Positions 27,749 to 36,364 of a stretch of 64,000 nucleotides of DNA are shown here, one piece after another; position 1 is the stretch's first letter; each line of letters opens with the position of its first letter. The position numbers were made by a program, and so were the translations under genes. Origin of the DNA: Roseovarius sp. A-2 (GTDB lineage Bacteria > Pseudomonadota > Alphaproteobacteria > Rhodobacterales > Rhodobacteraceae); assembly GCF_002072155.1 (NCBI RefSeq), contig NZ_BDIY01000001.1, positions 186,001 through 250,000 on the forward strand. The letters run 5' to 3'. Under the pieces are notes generated by a model. It had not been told where the DNA came from, made no database searches, and was given only the letters and a program-made list of their open reading frames with translations.

Positions 27749-29098
27749 TCAGGCTTGCAGGTTGGTTTCCAGCCAGTGTTCCAGCCAGTGGATGTTGTAA
27801 TTTCCGGTCTGGATGTCCTCTTCCTGCAACAGCGCATGAAAGAGCGGCACGGTGGTATCGACACCGTCCACGATCAGCTCCCCAAGTGCCCGCGCCAGAC
27901 GGTTCAGCGCGCTTGGACGATCCTTGCCGTGGACGATCAGCTTGGCGATCAGGCTGTCGTAATAGGGCGGGATCTTGTAGCCGTCATAGAGCGCGCTATC
28001 CATCCGCACGCCCAGACCGCCCGGTGCGTGAAACTGCGTGATCGTGCCGGGGCGCGGCGCGAAATCGGGCAGTTTCTCGGCGGTGATTCGCACCTCGATG
28101 GCATGGCCGTTGATCAGCAGGTCCTCCTGGGTGAAGGACATCGGAAGCCCCTCGGCCACGCGGATCTGCTCCTGCACCAGATCGACGCCGAAAATCGCCT
28201 CGGTGACGGGATGTTCCACCTGCAACCGGGTGTTCATCTCGATAAAGAAGAACTCGCCGTTCTCGTAGAGAAACTCGATGGTGCCCGCCCCGCGATAATT
28301 GATATTGGCGCAGGCCTCGGCGCAGATCTTGCCGATGCGCGCGCGCTCTTCCTCGGTGATGCAGGGGCCGGGGGCCTCTTCCAGAACCTTCTGGTGACGG
28401 CGTTGCAGCGAGCAGTCGCGCTCGCCCAGATGCAGGGCCTGGCCCTTGCCATCGCCAAATACCTGAATTTCGATATGGCGCGGCGTGGTCAGGTATTTCT
28501 CGATATAGACCTCGTCATTGCCAAAGGCGGCCTTGCCCTCAGAGCGCGCGGTCAGAAAGGCACTTTCCATTTCAGAGGCATCGCGCGCCACCTTCATGCC
28601 GCGCCCGCCACCGCCGGCGGTGGCCTTGATGATCACCGGATAGCCGATCTCTTCGCCAAGCGTCTGCGCCTCTTTCAGGGTCGCAACCCCGCCCTCCGAT
28701 CCGGGGACGCAAGGCACGCCAAGCGCCTTCATCGTGTCCTTGGCGGTGATCTTGTCGCCCATGATACGAATATGCTCGGCCGAGGGGCCGATGAAAGTCA
28801 GGTCGTGATCCTCGACAATCTGCACGAAATTCGCGTTCTCGGACAAAAAGCCATAGCCGGGATGGATCGCCTGCGCGCCGGTCACCTCGCAAGCAGCGAT
28901 GATCGCAGGGATCGACAGATAGCTCTCGGATGATGAGGGCGGGCCGATACAGACCGATTCGTCAGCCATGCGCACATGCATCGCGTCGGCATCGGCGGTG
29001 GAATGCACGGCAACCGTCGCAATGCCCATCTCGCGCGCGGCGCGGATGACGCGGAGGGCGATTTCGCCGCGGTTGGCGATCAGGATTTTCTCGAACAT
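27749..29098 (-). CDS. accC: Acetyl-CoA carboxylase, biotin carboxylase subunit
   Basis: A 449-residue biotin carboxylase that carboxylates biotin on AccB using ATP and bicarbonate, the first half-reaction of fatty acid synthesis. The N-terminus [19 protein letters not shown], the ATP-grasp glycine loop [14 protein letters not shown] near residue 165, the metal-binding [14 protein letters not shown] near residue 287 and the C-terminal domain are all present at the usual length. It lies 12 nt downstream of accB. Confidence 0.98.
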   Translation of the reverse strand: MFEKILIANRGEIALRVIRAAREMGIATVAVHSTADADAMHVRMADESVCIGPPSSSESYLSIPAIIAACEVTGAQAIHPGYGFLSENANFVQIVEDHDLTFIGPSAEHIRIMGDKITAKDTMKALGVPCVPGSEGGVATLKEAQTLGEEIGYPVIIKATAGGGGRGMKVARDASEMESAFLTARSEGKAAFGNDEVYIEKYLTTPRHIEIQVFGDGKGQALHLGERDCSLQRRHQKVLEEAPGPCITEEERARIGKICAEACANINYRGAGTIEFLYENGEFFFIEMNTRLQVEHPVTEAIFGVDLVQEQIRVAEGLPMSFTQEDLLINGHAIEVRITAEKLPDFAPRPGTITQFHAPGGLGVRMDSALYDGYKIPPYYDSLIAKLIVHGKDRPSALNRLARALGELIVDGVDTTVPLFHALLQEEDIQTGNYNIHWLEHWLETNLQA

Positions 29099-29109
29099 GC
29101 GCAGATGCC

Positions 29110-29595
29110 TTATTCGATGATCATCAGCGGCGCGCCATATTCCACCGCCGCGCCATCCTCGATCAGGATACGCATGACGGTGCCGGCGCGCGGCGCGGGA
29201 ATATGGTTCATCGTCTTCATCGCCTCAATGATCAGCAGCGTGTCGCCCTCGGCCACCTGCTGACCGACGCTGACAAAGGCCGGCGCGCCCGGCTCGGCTT
29301 GCACATAGACGGTGCCCACCATCGGTGAGGTCACGGCACCAGGATGGCTGGCGGGGTCCTCGGCAGGGGCGGCGGGCGCGGCTGCGTGGGGTGCGGCGGC
29401 AGGGGCTGCGGCAGGTGCAGGCGCGGCGCTCATCTGCGTGGTCACCGCCTCACCGCGTCGGCTCACCCGCACGTTGAGGGTGTCGTCCTCGCCATATTCT
29501 CGCTTGACCGACAGTTCTGTCAGATCATTCTCGTTCAACAGTTCCGCAAGCGCCTTGATGAAGGCCACGTCCGATTCATGGGATTTGTTCGACAT
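29110..29595 (-). CDS. accB: Acetyl-CoA carboxylase, biotin carboxyl carrier protein
   Basis: A 161-residue BCCP with an N-terminal domain, an Ala/Pro-rich flexible linker (about residues 60-85) and a C-terminal biotinyl domain. The biotinylated lysine is in [10 protein letters not shown] near residue 128. It carries carboxybiotin from AccC to the AccAD transferase. Start ATG 29595; an extended frame upstream lacks conservation. It is the first gene of the accB-accC-aat unit. The 146-nt gap upstream to the PAS-LuxR gene should hold the promoter. Confidence 0.98.
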   Translation of the reverse strand: MSNKSHESDVAFIKALAELLNENDLTELSVKREYGEDDTLNVRVSRRGEAVTTQMSAAPAPAAAPAAAPHAAAPAAPAEDPASHPGAVTSPMVGTVYVQAEPGAPAFVSVGQQVAEGDTLLIIEAMKTMNHIPAPRAGTVMRILIEDGAAVEYGAPLMIIE

Positions 29596-29741
29596 AGGAT
29601 TCCTCGACCACAGCGATGATGCCCGCGCGCGGGCCCATGGCGTTTGTTTTCGCCGCTTATAGGGCAAGTCAAAGCCTGAGAAAAGCGGCCGTTGCCCTGC
29701 AACTTGGGGTTTGACGTGCAAATTTGCGAGGATGGCGCGAA

Positions 29742-30284
29742 TCAGAGCGGCATGCCCGACAGTTTCGCCACCAGTTCCGCCAGCTTGCGGGCGTGGAATT
29801 TCTCCAGAAGGCGCGCGCGATAGACCTCGACGGTGCGATAGCTCAGCCCCAGCTCCAGCCCGATTTCCTTGGAGGTCATGCCCCGGCAGGTCAGGATCGC
29901 CACCTCGCGCTCGCGCTGTGTCAATGCCACCAGCGGGCGTTCCTCCGACAGATCGGAAAACGACCAGATGCCGCGCTGAAACGGGGCCTCGGCGGTCAGC
30001 GACTGCCCCCGCACGCGGCACCAGAACAGCGTGCCGTCCCGCCGCTTCATCACCCGCTCGTCGGAATAACGCCCGGTCTTGCGCATCACCGCCAGCGCGT
30101 CTGCCCCGATGCGGCGATAATCCTCGATCGAGGGGTAATAGCGCGCCAGCGGAATATCGGTGTAATCGGCGGGGGTGTCGCCGAAGATGGTGGCGAATTG
30201 CAGATTGCAGGCGCGGATGATGCGATGCTCCAGCAGGGCCAGCCCCACGGGCGCGTGATCAAAGGCGAGGTGTGCGATCTCCAT
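29742..30284 (-). CDS. PAS-LuxR type transcriptional regulator
   Basis: A 180-residue protein with an N-terminal PAS fold (about 1-110; MKRRDGTLFWCRVRGQSL is the PAC-like strand) and a C-terminal LuxR/FixJ helix-turn-helix (about 118-178; LTQREREVAILTCRGMTSKE followed by LGLSYRTVEVYRARL). The PAS domain probably senses a small ligand or redox state. The start was set at ATG 30284; an upstream extension is arginine-rich low-complexity coding. It is divergent from the remains of an acyl-CoA ligase gene (30393-30985), which may once have been its target. Confidence 0.88.
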   Translation of the reverse strand: MEIAHLAFDHAPVGLALLEHRIIRACNLQFATIFGDTPADYTDIPLARYYPSIEDYRRIGADALAVMRKTGRYSDERVMKRRDGTLFWCRVRGQSLTAEAPFQRGIWSFSDLSEERPLVALTQREREVAILTCRGMTSKEIGLELGLSYRTVEVYRARLLEKFHARKLAELVAKLSGMPL

Positions 30285-30392
30285 GCCCGACCTTATGCCG
30301 CGCCGCCCGCGCCGCGCCAAGGGCTTTGCGTAGGTATACGAAATTGTCGGCGGGACCCGCAGGTGCTTTTCTGAGCGTTGGGATGACCGCCG

Positions 30393-30985
30393 ATGAATTT
30401 CGGTACCTGGCTCGAACGCACCGCACCGGCCGTGCCCGCACTTGTGGTGCAGGGCGTGACACCCGGCGACCGGGTCGCGCTCTTCATGGGCAATGCGCCC
30501 GAACCTGCTGGCGCTCTACCGCATATGGTATGTCGGTGCCGCCGCCGTACCGATCAACGCCAGGCTGCACGGCACCGTGGCCGCCTGGATCATCGACGAC
30601 GCCAGCGATGCCGCGCTGCGCGGCGGTTGGCTCTGGACCGGCGATTTGGGGCGGATGGACGCGTAGGGCCATATCGCGTTGCAGGACCGCTCGAAGGACA
30701 TGATCATCTCGGGCGGCTCCAACATCTATCCGCGTGAGGTCGAGGAGGTGCTGCGCAGCCATCCTTCGGTCTCCGAGGTGGCCGGCGTGCCTGATCCTGA
30801 GTGGGGCAAGGTGGTTGGTGGCCTTCGTGGTCAAGGACGGCCACCTCAATGAGGTCGCGCTCGACGCCCACTGTCGCGCTCATATCGCCCGGTTCAAACG
30901 GCCGAAACGCTATATCGTCGCCGACAGCCTGCCCAGGAACAATTACGGCAAGGTGTTCAAGACCGATCGGCGCGCCGTTTTCAAA
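30393..30985 (+). pseudogene. Decayed acyl-CoA synthetase (AMP-dependent ligase)
   Basis: Pieces of an ANL-family acyl-CoA ligase lie in order but in different frames. They are MNFGTWLERTAPAVPAL, then TPGDRVALFMGN, then LLALYRIWYVGAAAVPINAR (frame changed), then WLWTGDLGRMDA, a TAG stop at 30664-30666, [20 protein letters not shown], a second frame change near 30810, and finally FKRPKRYIVADSLPRNNYGK. About 200 of the usual 500 or so residues remain; the adenylate-binding core (YTSGSTG to GYGxTE) is deleted. Several frameshifts, a stop and two deletions rule out a sequencing slip. The last frame stays open through the following palindromes and leader into queC, so gene callers may fuse the two. 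Confidence 0.88.
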
Positions 30986-31038
30986 CGGCGTGTCACGCGC
31001 CTTGCAAGGCGCGTCAGAAGGCCCTTGCAAGCGGCCTT
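30973..31038. repeat. Cluster of three adjacent palindromes between the pseudogene and the queC leader
   Basis: CGCCGTTT-TC-AAACGGCG (30973-30990) is an 8-bp hairpin. A 20-nt perfect palindrome at 30995-31014 reads ACGCGCCTTG followed by its complement. AAGGCC (31018-31023) pairs with GGCCTT (31033-31038) around an inner CTTGCAAG. The last two share the CTTGCAAG core. They may end transcription from the left or act as a processing or insulator element; no long U-tract follows. Confidence 0.6.
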
Positions 31039-31093
31039 TCCCTGCAATCCGCACTTGTTCCTGCGGCCCAAAGGCGTTAGATGCCCGGCGTCA

Positions 31094-31128
31094 AGCGGTC
31101 GCAGCCTACCCGCTTTAAAAAACAAGGA
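31094..31128 (+). promoter_or_regulatory. PreQ1-I (type II-like) riboswitch controlling queCDEF
   Basis: The P1 helix is AGCGG (31094-31098) with CCGCT (31110-31114). The loop starts TCGCAG (31099-31104) and leads to C31109, the position of the preQ1-pairing cytosine. After P1 an A-rich tail (31115-31122) is followed by CAAGGA. The Thermoanaerobacter tengcongensis aptamer has the same P1 length, the identical UCGCAG loop, and an A-rich tail ending ACAAGG. AAGGA at 31124-31128 is also the Shine-Dalgarno of queC (ATG at 31137), so ligand binding should hide the ribosome site and lower translation when preQ1 is plentiful. No terminator follows, which fits translational control. Confidence 0.87.
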
Positions 31129-31136
31129 CGACACCA

Positions 31137-31828
31137 TGAAGACGATAGTTATCTGCTCGGGCGGGCTCGATTCCGTGTCGCTTGCCCACAAAACCGCCGC
31201 CGAGCATGATTTGGCGGGGCTGCTGAGCTTTGATTACGGACAGCGCCACGTCAAGGAGGTGGAATTCGCCGCCGCCTGCGCGCGCCGCCTTGGCGTGCCG
31301 CACCGTGTCGTGGACATCCGCCAGATCGGGGCCGCGCTCTCGGGCTCGGCGCTTACCGATGATGTGGACGTGCCTGACGGCCATTATGCCGAGGACACGA
31401 TGAAAATCACCATCGTGCCCAACCGCAACGCCATCATGCTGGCCATTGCTTTCGGCATGGCCGCGGCGGAAAAGGCGGATGCGGTCGCCACCGCCGTGCA
31501 CGGCGGGGATCACTTCATCTATCCCGATTGCCGTCCCGGCTTTGTCGCTGCGTTTCAGGCGATGCAGGATGCAGCATTGGAGGGTTACGCCGACATCCGC
31601 CTATACACCCCCTATCTGCACGGCTCCAAGGCCGATATCGTGGCTGATGGCGCACGCCACGGCACGCCATTTGCGCAGACATGGTCCTGCTACAAGGGCG
31701 GCGCGCGGCAGTGCGGGCGCTGCGGCACCTGCGTGGAGCGGCGCGAGGCGTTTCATCTGGCGGGGGTGGATGATCCAACCGACTACGCCGATCCCGACTA
31801 TTGGCGGCAGGCGGTGGAGGGGCACTGA
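31137..31828 (+). CDS. queC: 7-cyano-7-deazaguanine (preQ0) synthase
   Basis: A 230-residue QueC that converts 7-carboxy-7-deazaguanine to preQ0 using ATP and ammonia. The ATP-pyrophosphatase loop is SGGLDS at residue 8, followed by SFDYGQRHVKE. NRNAIMLAIA and GGDHFIYPDCRPGF lie mid-protein, and the zinc-binding cysteines are in SCYKGGARQCGRCGTCVERR near residue 190. It is the first gene of the preQ1 operon and directly follows the preQ1-I riboswitch. Its reading frame is open far upstream through a pseudogene, but the riboswitch and Shine-Dalgarno fix the start at 31137. Confidence 0.97.
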
Positions 31829-32184
31829 TGTACCGGATCACCAAGGAATTCCACTTCTCCGCCTCGCATCAACTGTTCGGCCTGCCGCCCGAGCACCAAT
31901 GCGCCCGGCTGCACGGGCATAACTATATCGTCGTGGTCGAACTGACTGCGGCCGATCTCAATCCGCATGGCTTCGTGCGCGACTATCTCGATCTGGCCGA
32001 GTTGAAGCATTATATCGACGATGAGCTGGATCACCGTCATCTGAATGACGTGTTGGGCGACGATTGCGTGACCGCAGAGCGCATGGCGAGACATCTCTTT
32101 GACTGGTGCCGCGCCCGCTGGCCCGAAGTGACGGCGATCAAGGTCAGCGAGACGCCCAAGACATGGGCGGAATACCGGCCGTGA
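31828..32184 (+). CDS. queD: 6-carboxy-5,6,7,8-tetrahydropterin synthase
   Basis: A 118-residue QueD of the PTPS fold that makes 6-carboxytetrahydropterin from dihydroneopterin triphosphate. Zinc ligands are His16 in HFSASHQL and the pair in RLHGHNYIV, and the acid/base part is [10 protein letters not shown] near residue 67. ATG 31828 shares one base with the queC stop (TGATG). Length and motifs are normal. Confidence 0.96.
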   Translation: MYRITKEFHFSASHQLFGLPPEHQCARLHGHNYIVVVELTAADLNPHGFVRDYLDLAELKHYIDDELDHRHLNDVLGDDCVTAERMARHLFDWCRARWPEVTAIKVSETPKTWAEYRP

Positions 32185-32903
32185 GCGAGATGATTCGCGT
32201 CTCCGAGATCTTTGGCCCCACCATTCAGGGCGAGGGCGCGCTGATCGGCGAGCCCACGGTCTTCGTGCGCACAGGCGGCTGCGATTACCGCTGTTCGTGG
32301 TGTGACAGCCTGCATGCGGTCGATGCGGAGTATCGCGCCACGTGGGTGCCGATGCCATCCGCCGCGGTGATGGCCGAGGTGGCGCGCCTTTCCGGCGACC
32401 GGCCCCTGATGGTCACGCTCTCGGGCGGCAATCCGGCGATTCAGCCATTGGGGCCGTTGATCGAGATGGGCCAATCAAAAGGCTACCGCTTCGCCATGGA
32501 AACCCAGGGCAGCGTCGCACGCGACTGGTTCGCAGGCTTGGGCATGCTGGTGCTCAGCCCCAAGCCGCCCTCGTCGGGCATGACCGTCGATTGGGCGGCA
32601 TTCGAGGACTGTCTGACCGCCGCGCACAACGCGCCGACCGTGCTCAAGATCGTGATTTTCGACGAGGTGGATTACCTCTGGGCCCGCGACGTGGCAGCGC
32701 GCTACCCGGCGCTGCCGCTCTATCTGCAACCGGGCAACCACACCCCGCCGCCGCCCGAGGATGACAGCGCACGCGTGGATCAGGACGGCATAGATGCCCG
32801 CATGCGCTGGCTGGTGGATCGGGTCATCGGCGATGGCTGGTTCGCGGCAAAGGTGCTGCCGCAACTGCATGTCATGCTCTGGGGCAACAAGCGCGGGGTT
32901 TGA
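32181..32903 (+). CDS. queE: 7-carboxy-7-deazaguanine synthase, radical SAM
   Basis: A 240-residue QueE that rearranges carboxytetrahydropterin to CDG. The N-terminus has [19 protein letters not shown], and the radical SAM cluster motif is CDYRCSWCD near residue 33. The glycine-rich SAM-binding segment is [10 protein letters not shown] near residue 78. The start is GTG 32181 overlapping the queD stop (GTGA); ATG 32190 is an alternative three codons in. GTP cyclohydrolase (FolE), which supplies the precursor, is not in the window. Confidence 0.95.
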   Translation: MSEMIRVSEIFGPTIQGEGALIGEPTVFVRTGGCDYRCSWCDSLHAVDAEYRATWVPMPSAAVMAEVARLSGDRPLMVTLSGGNPAIQPLGPLIEMGQSKGYRFAMETQGSVARDWFAGLGMLVLSPKPPSSGMTVDWAAFEDCLTAAHNAPTVLKIVIFDEVDYLWARDVAARYPALPLYLQPGNHTPPPPEDDSARVDQDGIDARMRWLVDRVIGDGWFAAKVLPQLHVMLWGNKRGV

Positions 32904-32916
32904 AGGAGATAGGACG

Positions 32917-33381
32917 ATGAGCGACGATATCTATAAGAATCTCAAACAGTTGGGCGGCACAACGCAGGTGCCGCAACACCCCGAAGAGGCCGAGCTTGAG
33001 CGGGTTCCCAACCCGCAGGCCGATGTCACCTACAACGTGCGCTTCACCGCGCCGGAATTCACCTCGCTCTGCCCGATGACCGGCCAGCCCGATTTCGCCC
33101 ATCTGGTGATCGATTATGTGCCGGGCGACTGGCTGGTGGAGAGCAAGTCGCTCAAGCTCTATCTCACCTCGTTTCGCAACCACGGGGCGTTCCACGAGGA
33201 TTGCACGCTCACCATCGCCCGGCGGCTGGTTGAGTTTCTTGCGCCCCAATGGCTGCGCATCGGCGGCTATTGGTATCCGCGCGGCGGTATTCCGATCGAC
33301 GTGTTCTGGCAGACCGGCGCGATGCCCGAGGGCGTCTGGATTCCCGATCAGGGTGTGCCGCCCTATCGCGGCAGGGGGTGA
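32917..33381 (+). CDS. queF: NADPH-dependent preQ0 reductase
   Basis: A 154-residue unimodular QueF (YkvM type) that reduces preQ0 to preQ1, the ligand of the upstream riboswitch. The catalytic cysteine lies in [15 protein letters not shown] near residue 51, followed by the QueF signature [16 protein letters not shown] near residue 75 and FHEDCT near residue 93. ATG 32917 follows GGAG. It is the last gene of queCDEF, so the riboswitch acts as end-product feedback on the whole pathway if translation is coupled or the mRNA is destabilised. Confidence 0.97.
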   Translation: MSDDIYKNLKQLGGTTQVPQHPEEAELERVPNPQADVTYNVRFTAPEFTSLCPMTGQPDFAHLVIDYVPGDWLVESKSLKLYLTSFRNHGAFHEDCTLTIARRLVEFLAPQWLRIGGYWYPRGGIPIDVFWQTGAMPEGVWIPDQGVPPYRGRG

Positions 33382-33403
33382 TCGGCGCGGCTGCCGCTGC
33401 CGA

Positions 33404-33841
33404 TCAGAGCCGCGCCGCGAGCCCGCGCGCGCAGACCTCTATCAGGTCAAGCGTGCCGTCGAAATCGCGGGTGTAATAGGGGTCGGGTACGTGATCCGCG
33501 CCCTGGTCGGTCGCGTAATCTGTGAGCAGGCGCAGCGGAGTGGAGCAACCCGAGGGACGTAGCGCCTCGATGGATGCGAGGTTCTTTGCGTCCATCGCGA
33601 CGATCAGGTCGAAGTGGCTGAAATCCGCCGTCTCGAACTGGCGCGCGCGCAGATCGGAAATGTCGATCCCACGGGCGCGGGCGGCGGCCTGCATCGGGCC
33701 GTAGGGCGGATCGCCGATATGCCAGTCGCTGGTGCCCGCGCTGTCGATATGCAGCTGCGGGGCGAGGCTGCGAAACACCCCTTCGGCGGCGGGTGAGCGG
33801 CAGATATTGCCGAGGCAGACAAAGAGGATTCGGGTGGTCAT
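33404..33841 (-). CDS. Low-molecular-weight protein-tyrosine phosphatase
   Basis: A 145-residue LMW-PTP. The catalytic loop is FVCLGNICRSPAAEG with nucleophile Cys9 and Arg15, and the general acid is Asp in VPDPYYTRDF near residue 120. Such enzymes dephosphorylate tyrosine kinases of exopolysaccharide export or arginine phosphates, but no kinase or capsule gene is next to it. It is convergent with queF and divergent from the sirtuin gene (40 nt), so the two promoters must overlap. Confidence 0.93.
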   Translation of the reverse strand: MTTRILFVCLGNICRSPAAEGVFRSLAPQLHIDSAGTSDWHIGDPPYGPMQAAARARGIDISDLRARQFETADFSHFDLIVAMDAKNLASIEALRPSGCSTPLRLLTDYATDQGADHVPDPYYTRDFDGTLDLIEVCARGLAARL

Positions 33842-33881
33842 GGCGCGTCCTTTCCGGCAGAGATTAGGGCAGGAGGACGCG

Positions 33882-34574
33882 ATGCAAAAGATCGTCATAC
33901 TGACTGGTGCGGGGATTTCGGCGGAAAGCGGGCTGGGCACGTTCCGTGACGCCGGCGGGATCTGGCAACGCTACCGGATCGAGGATGTGGCCACGCCCGC
34001 GGCCTTTGCCCGCGATGCTGATCTGGTGCACGGATTCTACAACGCCCGTCGCGTGCAGGCGGCAGAGGCGCGGCCCAATGCGGCGCATCGCGCGCTGGCG
34101 CGGTTGCAGGCCGAGCATCCGGGCGAGGTGGTGATCGTGACGCAGAATGTGGACGGGCTGCACGAGGCGGCTGGCACAAGGGACGTGATTCATATGCATG
34201 GTGAACTGGCACGCGCGCTCTGTGCCGCCTGTGGCGCGCGGTGGGAGGCTGCTGCGCAGATGAGCGTGCGTGATGTCTGTCCGGATTGCGGTGCCTGTGC
34301 CTGCCGCCCGGATGTGGTCTGGTTCGGCGAGATGCCCTACCGGATGGAGGAGATTCTGGCGCATCTGGCGGCGGCAGATGTATTCGCGGCGATCGGCACC
34401 TCCGGGCAGGTCTATCCGGCAGCGGGGTTCGCGCAGGAGGCGGCCATGGCTGGGGCGCAGTGCGTGGAGATCAATCTTGAGCCGTCAGTGATGGCTGCGG
34501 ATTTTCAGGAGACGCGGCAGGGGCGCGCCTCGGAGGTGGTGCCGCTCTGGGTGGCGGAAATTTTGGGCGAGTAG
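33882..34574 (+). CDS. cobB: NAD-dependent protein deacylase, sirtuin (CobB-like)
   Basis: A 230-residue sirtuin. The NAD-binding motif TGAGISAESGLGTFRD begins at residue 8, the catalytic histidine is in TQNVDGLHEAAG...HMHGEL near residue 105, and zinc cysteines are CAAC and CPDC. The Tyr/Arg pair in FYNARRVQ marks the class III type that removes succinyl as well as acetyl groups, as in E. coli CobB and SIRT5. AGGAGG lies 5 nt before ATG 33882. Likely targets are acyl-lysines on central metabolic enzymes such as acetyl-CoA synthetase. Confidence 0.94.
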   Translation: MQKIVILTGAGISAESGLGTFRDAGGIWQRYRIEDVATPAAFARDADLVHGFYNARRVQAAEARPNAAHRALARLQAEHPGEVVIVTQNVDGLHEAAGTRDVIHMHGELARALCAACGARWEAAAQMSVRDVCPDCGACACRPDVVWFGEMPYRMEEILAHLAAADVFAAIGTSGQVYPAAGFAQEAAMAGAQCVEINLEPSVMAADFQETRQGRASEVVPLWVAEILGE

Positions 34575-34907
34575 GTGATTTTGGCCTCTCGTTGCCGTTC
34601 TCCTTTAGCGTTAATGCGCGGAGCGCGCCGCTGCGCCGGGCCGCCCCGTCGCAATAGATGCGCCGCAAACCCCGGCACGCCTCTGACGTGACGGCTGGGT
34701 GCTCTTGAAACGCATCAAGAAATTGAAAATGCGGAATCATTCTTCTGATGTTAAGTGCCTTCCTCTGAACGAATGCAGCACCCACCCGCAGTCGGGCACC
34801 GCGCGGCTCATCCCTGAAATCGCCAAACTCCGCTCCAGGCCATTCGCAGACCGTCATTTCAATTCCTCCAAAGGATGTTAGCATCGCGGAGAATAAAGGG
34901 GGAGAGC
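34575..34907. other. Intergenic region with possible degenerate coding remnant
   Basis: These 333 bases carry no recognised gene. The block 34700-34890 is markedly less GC-rich than its flanks. A minus-strand open frame (34884 down into the sirtuin gene) reads as mixed hydrophobic sequence at first and then as arginine/proline-rich shadow coding; I do not accept it as a gene, but the AT-richer part could be the remains of one or a recurring intergenic element. The promoter of the cupin gene should lie at its right end. Confidence 0.35.
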
Positions 34908-35309
34908 ATGATGAAGATCGTCAGAACGCAAGACGTCACGAGCAAGCAGGCCGATGCCGCCTATTTCACCGGCCGGGTCTGGCAGGAACCGGTGGCCGAG
35001 GCCCCCGCGCCTGCACGGGTGCGGGCGCTGCGCGTCACCTTCGAGCCGGGCGCGCGCACCGCGTGGCACACGCACCCGCTCGGCCAGACGCTGCACGTGC
35101 TGTCGGGGGTGGGCCTGATCGGCACGCGGGACGGCACGGTAGAGCAGATCCGCGCCGGTGACTCGGTCTGGATTCCACCCGGCGAAGAACACTGGCACGG
35201 GGCCTCACCCGAGCGGATGATGTGCCATCTGGCGATCCAGGAGGGGCAGGACGGGCGCACGGCGGACTGGCTCGAACAGGTGAGCGACGCGGATTATACG
35301 CGCAGCTAA
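34908..35309 (+). CDS. Cupin domain protein
   Basis: A 133-residue single-domain cupin. The metal ligands are visible: FEPGARTAWHTHPLGQTLHV (His, His, Gln/Glu position) and IPPGEEHWHGASP (His), the arrangement of manganese cupins such as the hydroxynitrile-lyase-like group. The physiological reaction is unknown; related proteins are often annotated as (R)-mandelonitrile lyase-like or quercetinase-like without proof. Start ATG 34908 or 34911 (adjacent), after a run of GGGGGAG. It is convergent with the threonine aldolase gene. Confidence 0.82.
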   Translation: MMKIVRTQDVTSKQADAAYFTGRVWQEPVAEAPAPARVRALRVTFEPGARTAWHTHPLGQTLHVLSGVGLIGTRDGTVEQIRAGDSVWIPPGEEHWHGASPERMMCHLAIQEGQDGRTADWLEQVSDADYTRS

Positions 35310-35317
35310 AGGCCGCC

Positions 35318-36364
35318 TCAGCCGCGCGCGACCTCCAGAAACCGTTCGATCTCCGCCTCGGTGATCGACCAGTCGCAGACAAAACGCGCCAAGAGCGGTT
35401 CATCCGCCGGGCCCTGATCGAGCGGGCCGTCGTAGAGTGCATAGGCTGCGCCTGCCGCTTTCAGCCGCTGGTGGGTGGCACGCGGCAGGCGGGCGAAAAT
35501 CATGTTGACCTGCGGCTCAAATGTGATCTCCGCCTCGGGCAGGTCGCGTAACCCTCGCACCAGTTTGGCCGCCTGTGCATTGGCCGTCTGCGCCGTGGTC
35601 AGCCAAAGATCCTCCGCCAGATAGCCCAGCATCTGCGCCGAGAGATAGCGGTGCTTGGAGACGAGATGCGCCGAGCGTTTGCGGCGCAACTCGAATTCCC
35701 AGGCGTTTTCAGGGTTGAAGAAGATCACCGCCTCAACCCCGAGACAGCCGTTCTTGGTGCCGCCCATCGACACCGCGTCGATCCCCGCCTGCCATGTCAT
35801 CTCGGCCGGGGTGCAACCAAGTGCCGCCACCGCATTGGCGAAACGCGCGCCGTCCAGATAGCATGGCAGGCCGTGATCGCGCGCGATTTGGCTGAGCGCG
35901 GTGAGTTCCGCGCAGGTGTAGATGCGTCCGCGCTCGGTCGCCTGCGTAAGTGCCAGCGGCCCGTGTTGCGGGTTATGCACATCGCCTGCCGGCCAGGCGC
36001 TGATCGCGGCCTGCAACTCATCCGGCGTCATCTTGTCGGTCTCGCCCACAAGGCTGAGCTTTGCGCCGCCGGTAAAGAACTCGGGCGCGTTGCACTCATC
36101 CGTGTGGATGTGGGCGAACGGCGTGCAGAACACCGTCTGCCACGGCTGCGACAGGGTGGCGAGCGCCAGCGCATTGGCCGCCGTGCCGGTGGCCACCAGA
36201 TAGACGCTGGCCCGCGGTGCCGCAAAGAGCGCGCGCAGCCGGTCGCGGACGAGGTTCATCAGCGCCTCGTCGCCATAGGATGGCATGTGCCCGGCATTGG
36301 CCTCGCTCATGGCCCGCATGACAGCAGGGAGCGCCGGGCCGGAATTATCGGAGGCGAATTGCAT
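35318..36364 (-). CDS. ltaE: Low-specificity L-threonine aldolase
   Basis: A 348-residue PLP enzyme that splits threonine and allo-threonine into glycine and acetaldehyde. The N-terminus FASDNSGPALPAVMRAM and SYGDEALMNLVRD are family marks. LDGARFANAVAAL gives the PLP-binding Asp and Arg near residue 170, and the PLP lysine is in SMGGTKNGCLG near residue 205. Its start overlaps the stop of the upstream ycgN-like gene by one base, so ribF, ycgN and ltaE form one transcript. Confidence 0.93.
   Translation of the reverse strand: MQFASDNSGPALPAVMRAMSEANAGHMPSYGDEALMNLVRDRLRALFAAPRASVYLVATGTAANALALATLSQPWQTVFCTPFAHIHTDECNAPEFFTGGAKLSLVGETDKMTPDELQAAISAWPAGDVHNPQHGPLALTQATERGRIYTCAELTALSQIARDHGLPCYLDGARFANAVAALGCTPAEMTWQAGIDAVSMGGTKNGCLGVEAVIFFNPENAWEFELRRKRSAHLVSKHRYLSAQMLGYLAEDLWLTTAQTANAQAAKLVRGLRDLPEAEITFEPQVNMIFARLPRATHQRLKAAGAAYALYDGPLDQGPADEPLLARFVCDWSITEAEIERFLEVARG

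Noticed and set aside
30734..31828. Apparent fusion protein of an AMP-ligase C-terminus with QueC
   Set aside because: The upstream part is the tail of a broken gene. The riboswitch, the Shine-Dalgarno at 31124 and the normal QueC N-terminus at 31137 show that queC starts independently.
34471..34884. Minus-strand frame of 137 codons between the sirtuin and cupin genes
   Set aside because: It ends inside the sirtuin gene, becomes Arg/Pro-rich shadow sequence, and has no family or credible ribosome site.
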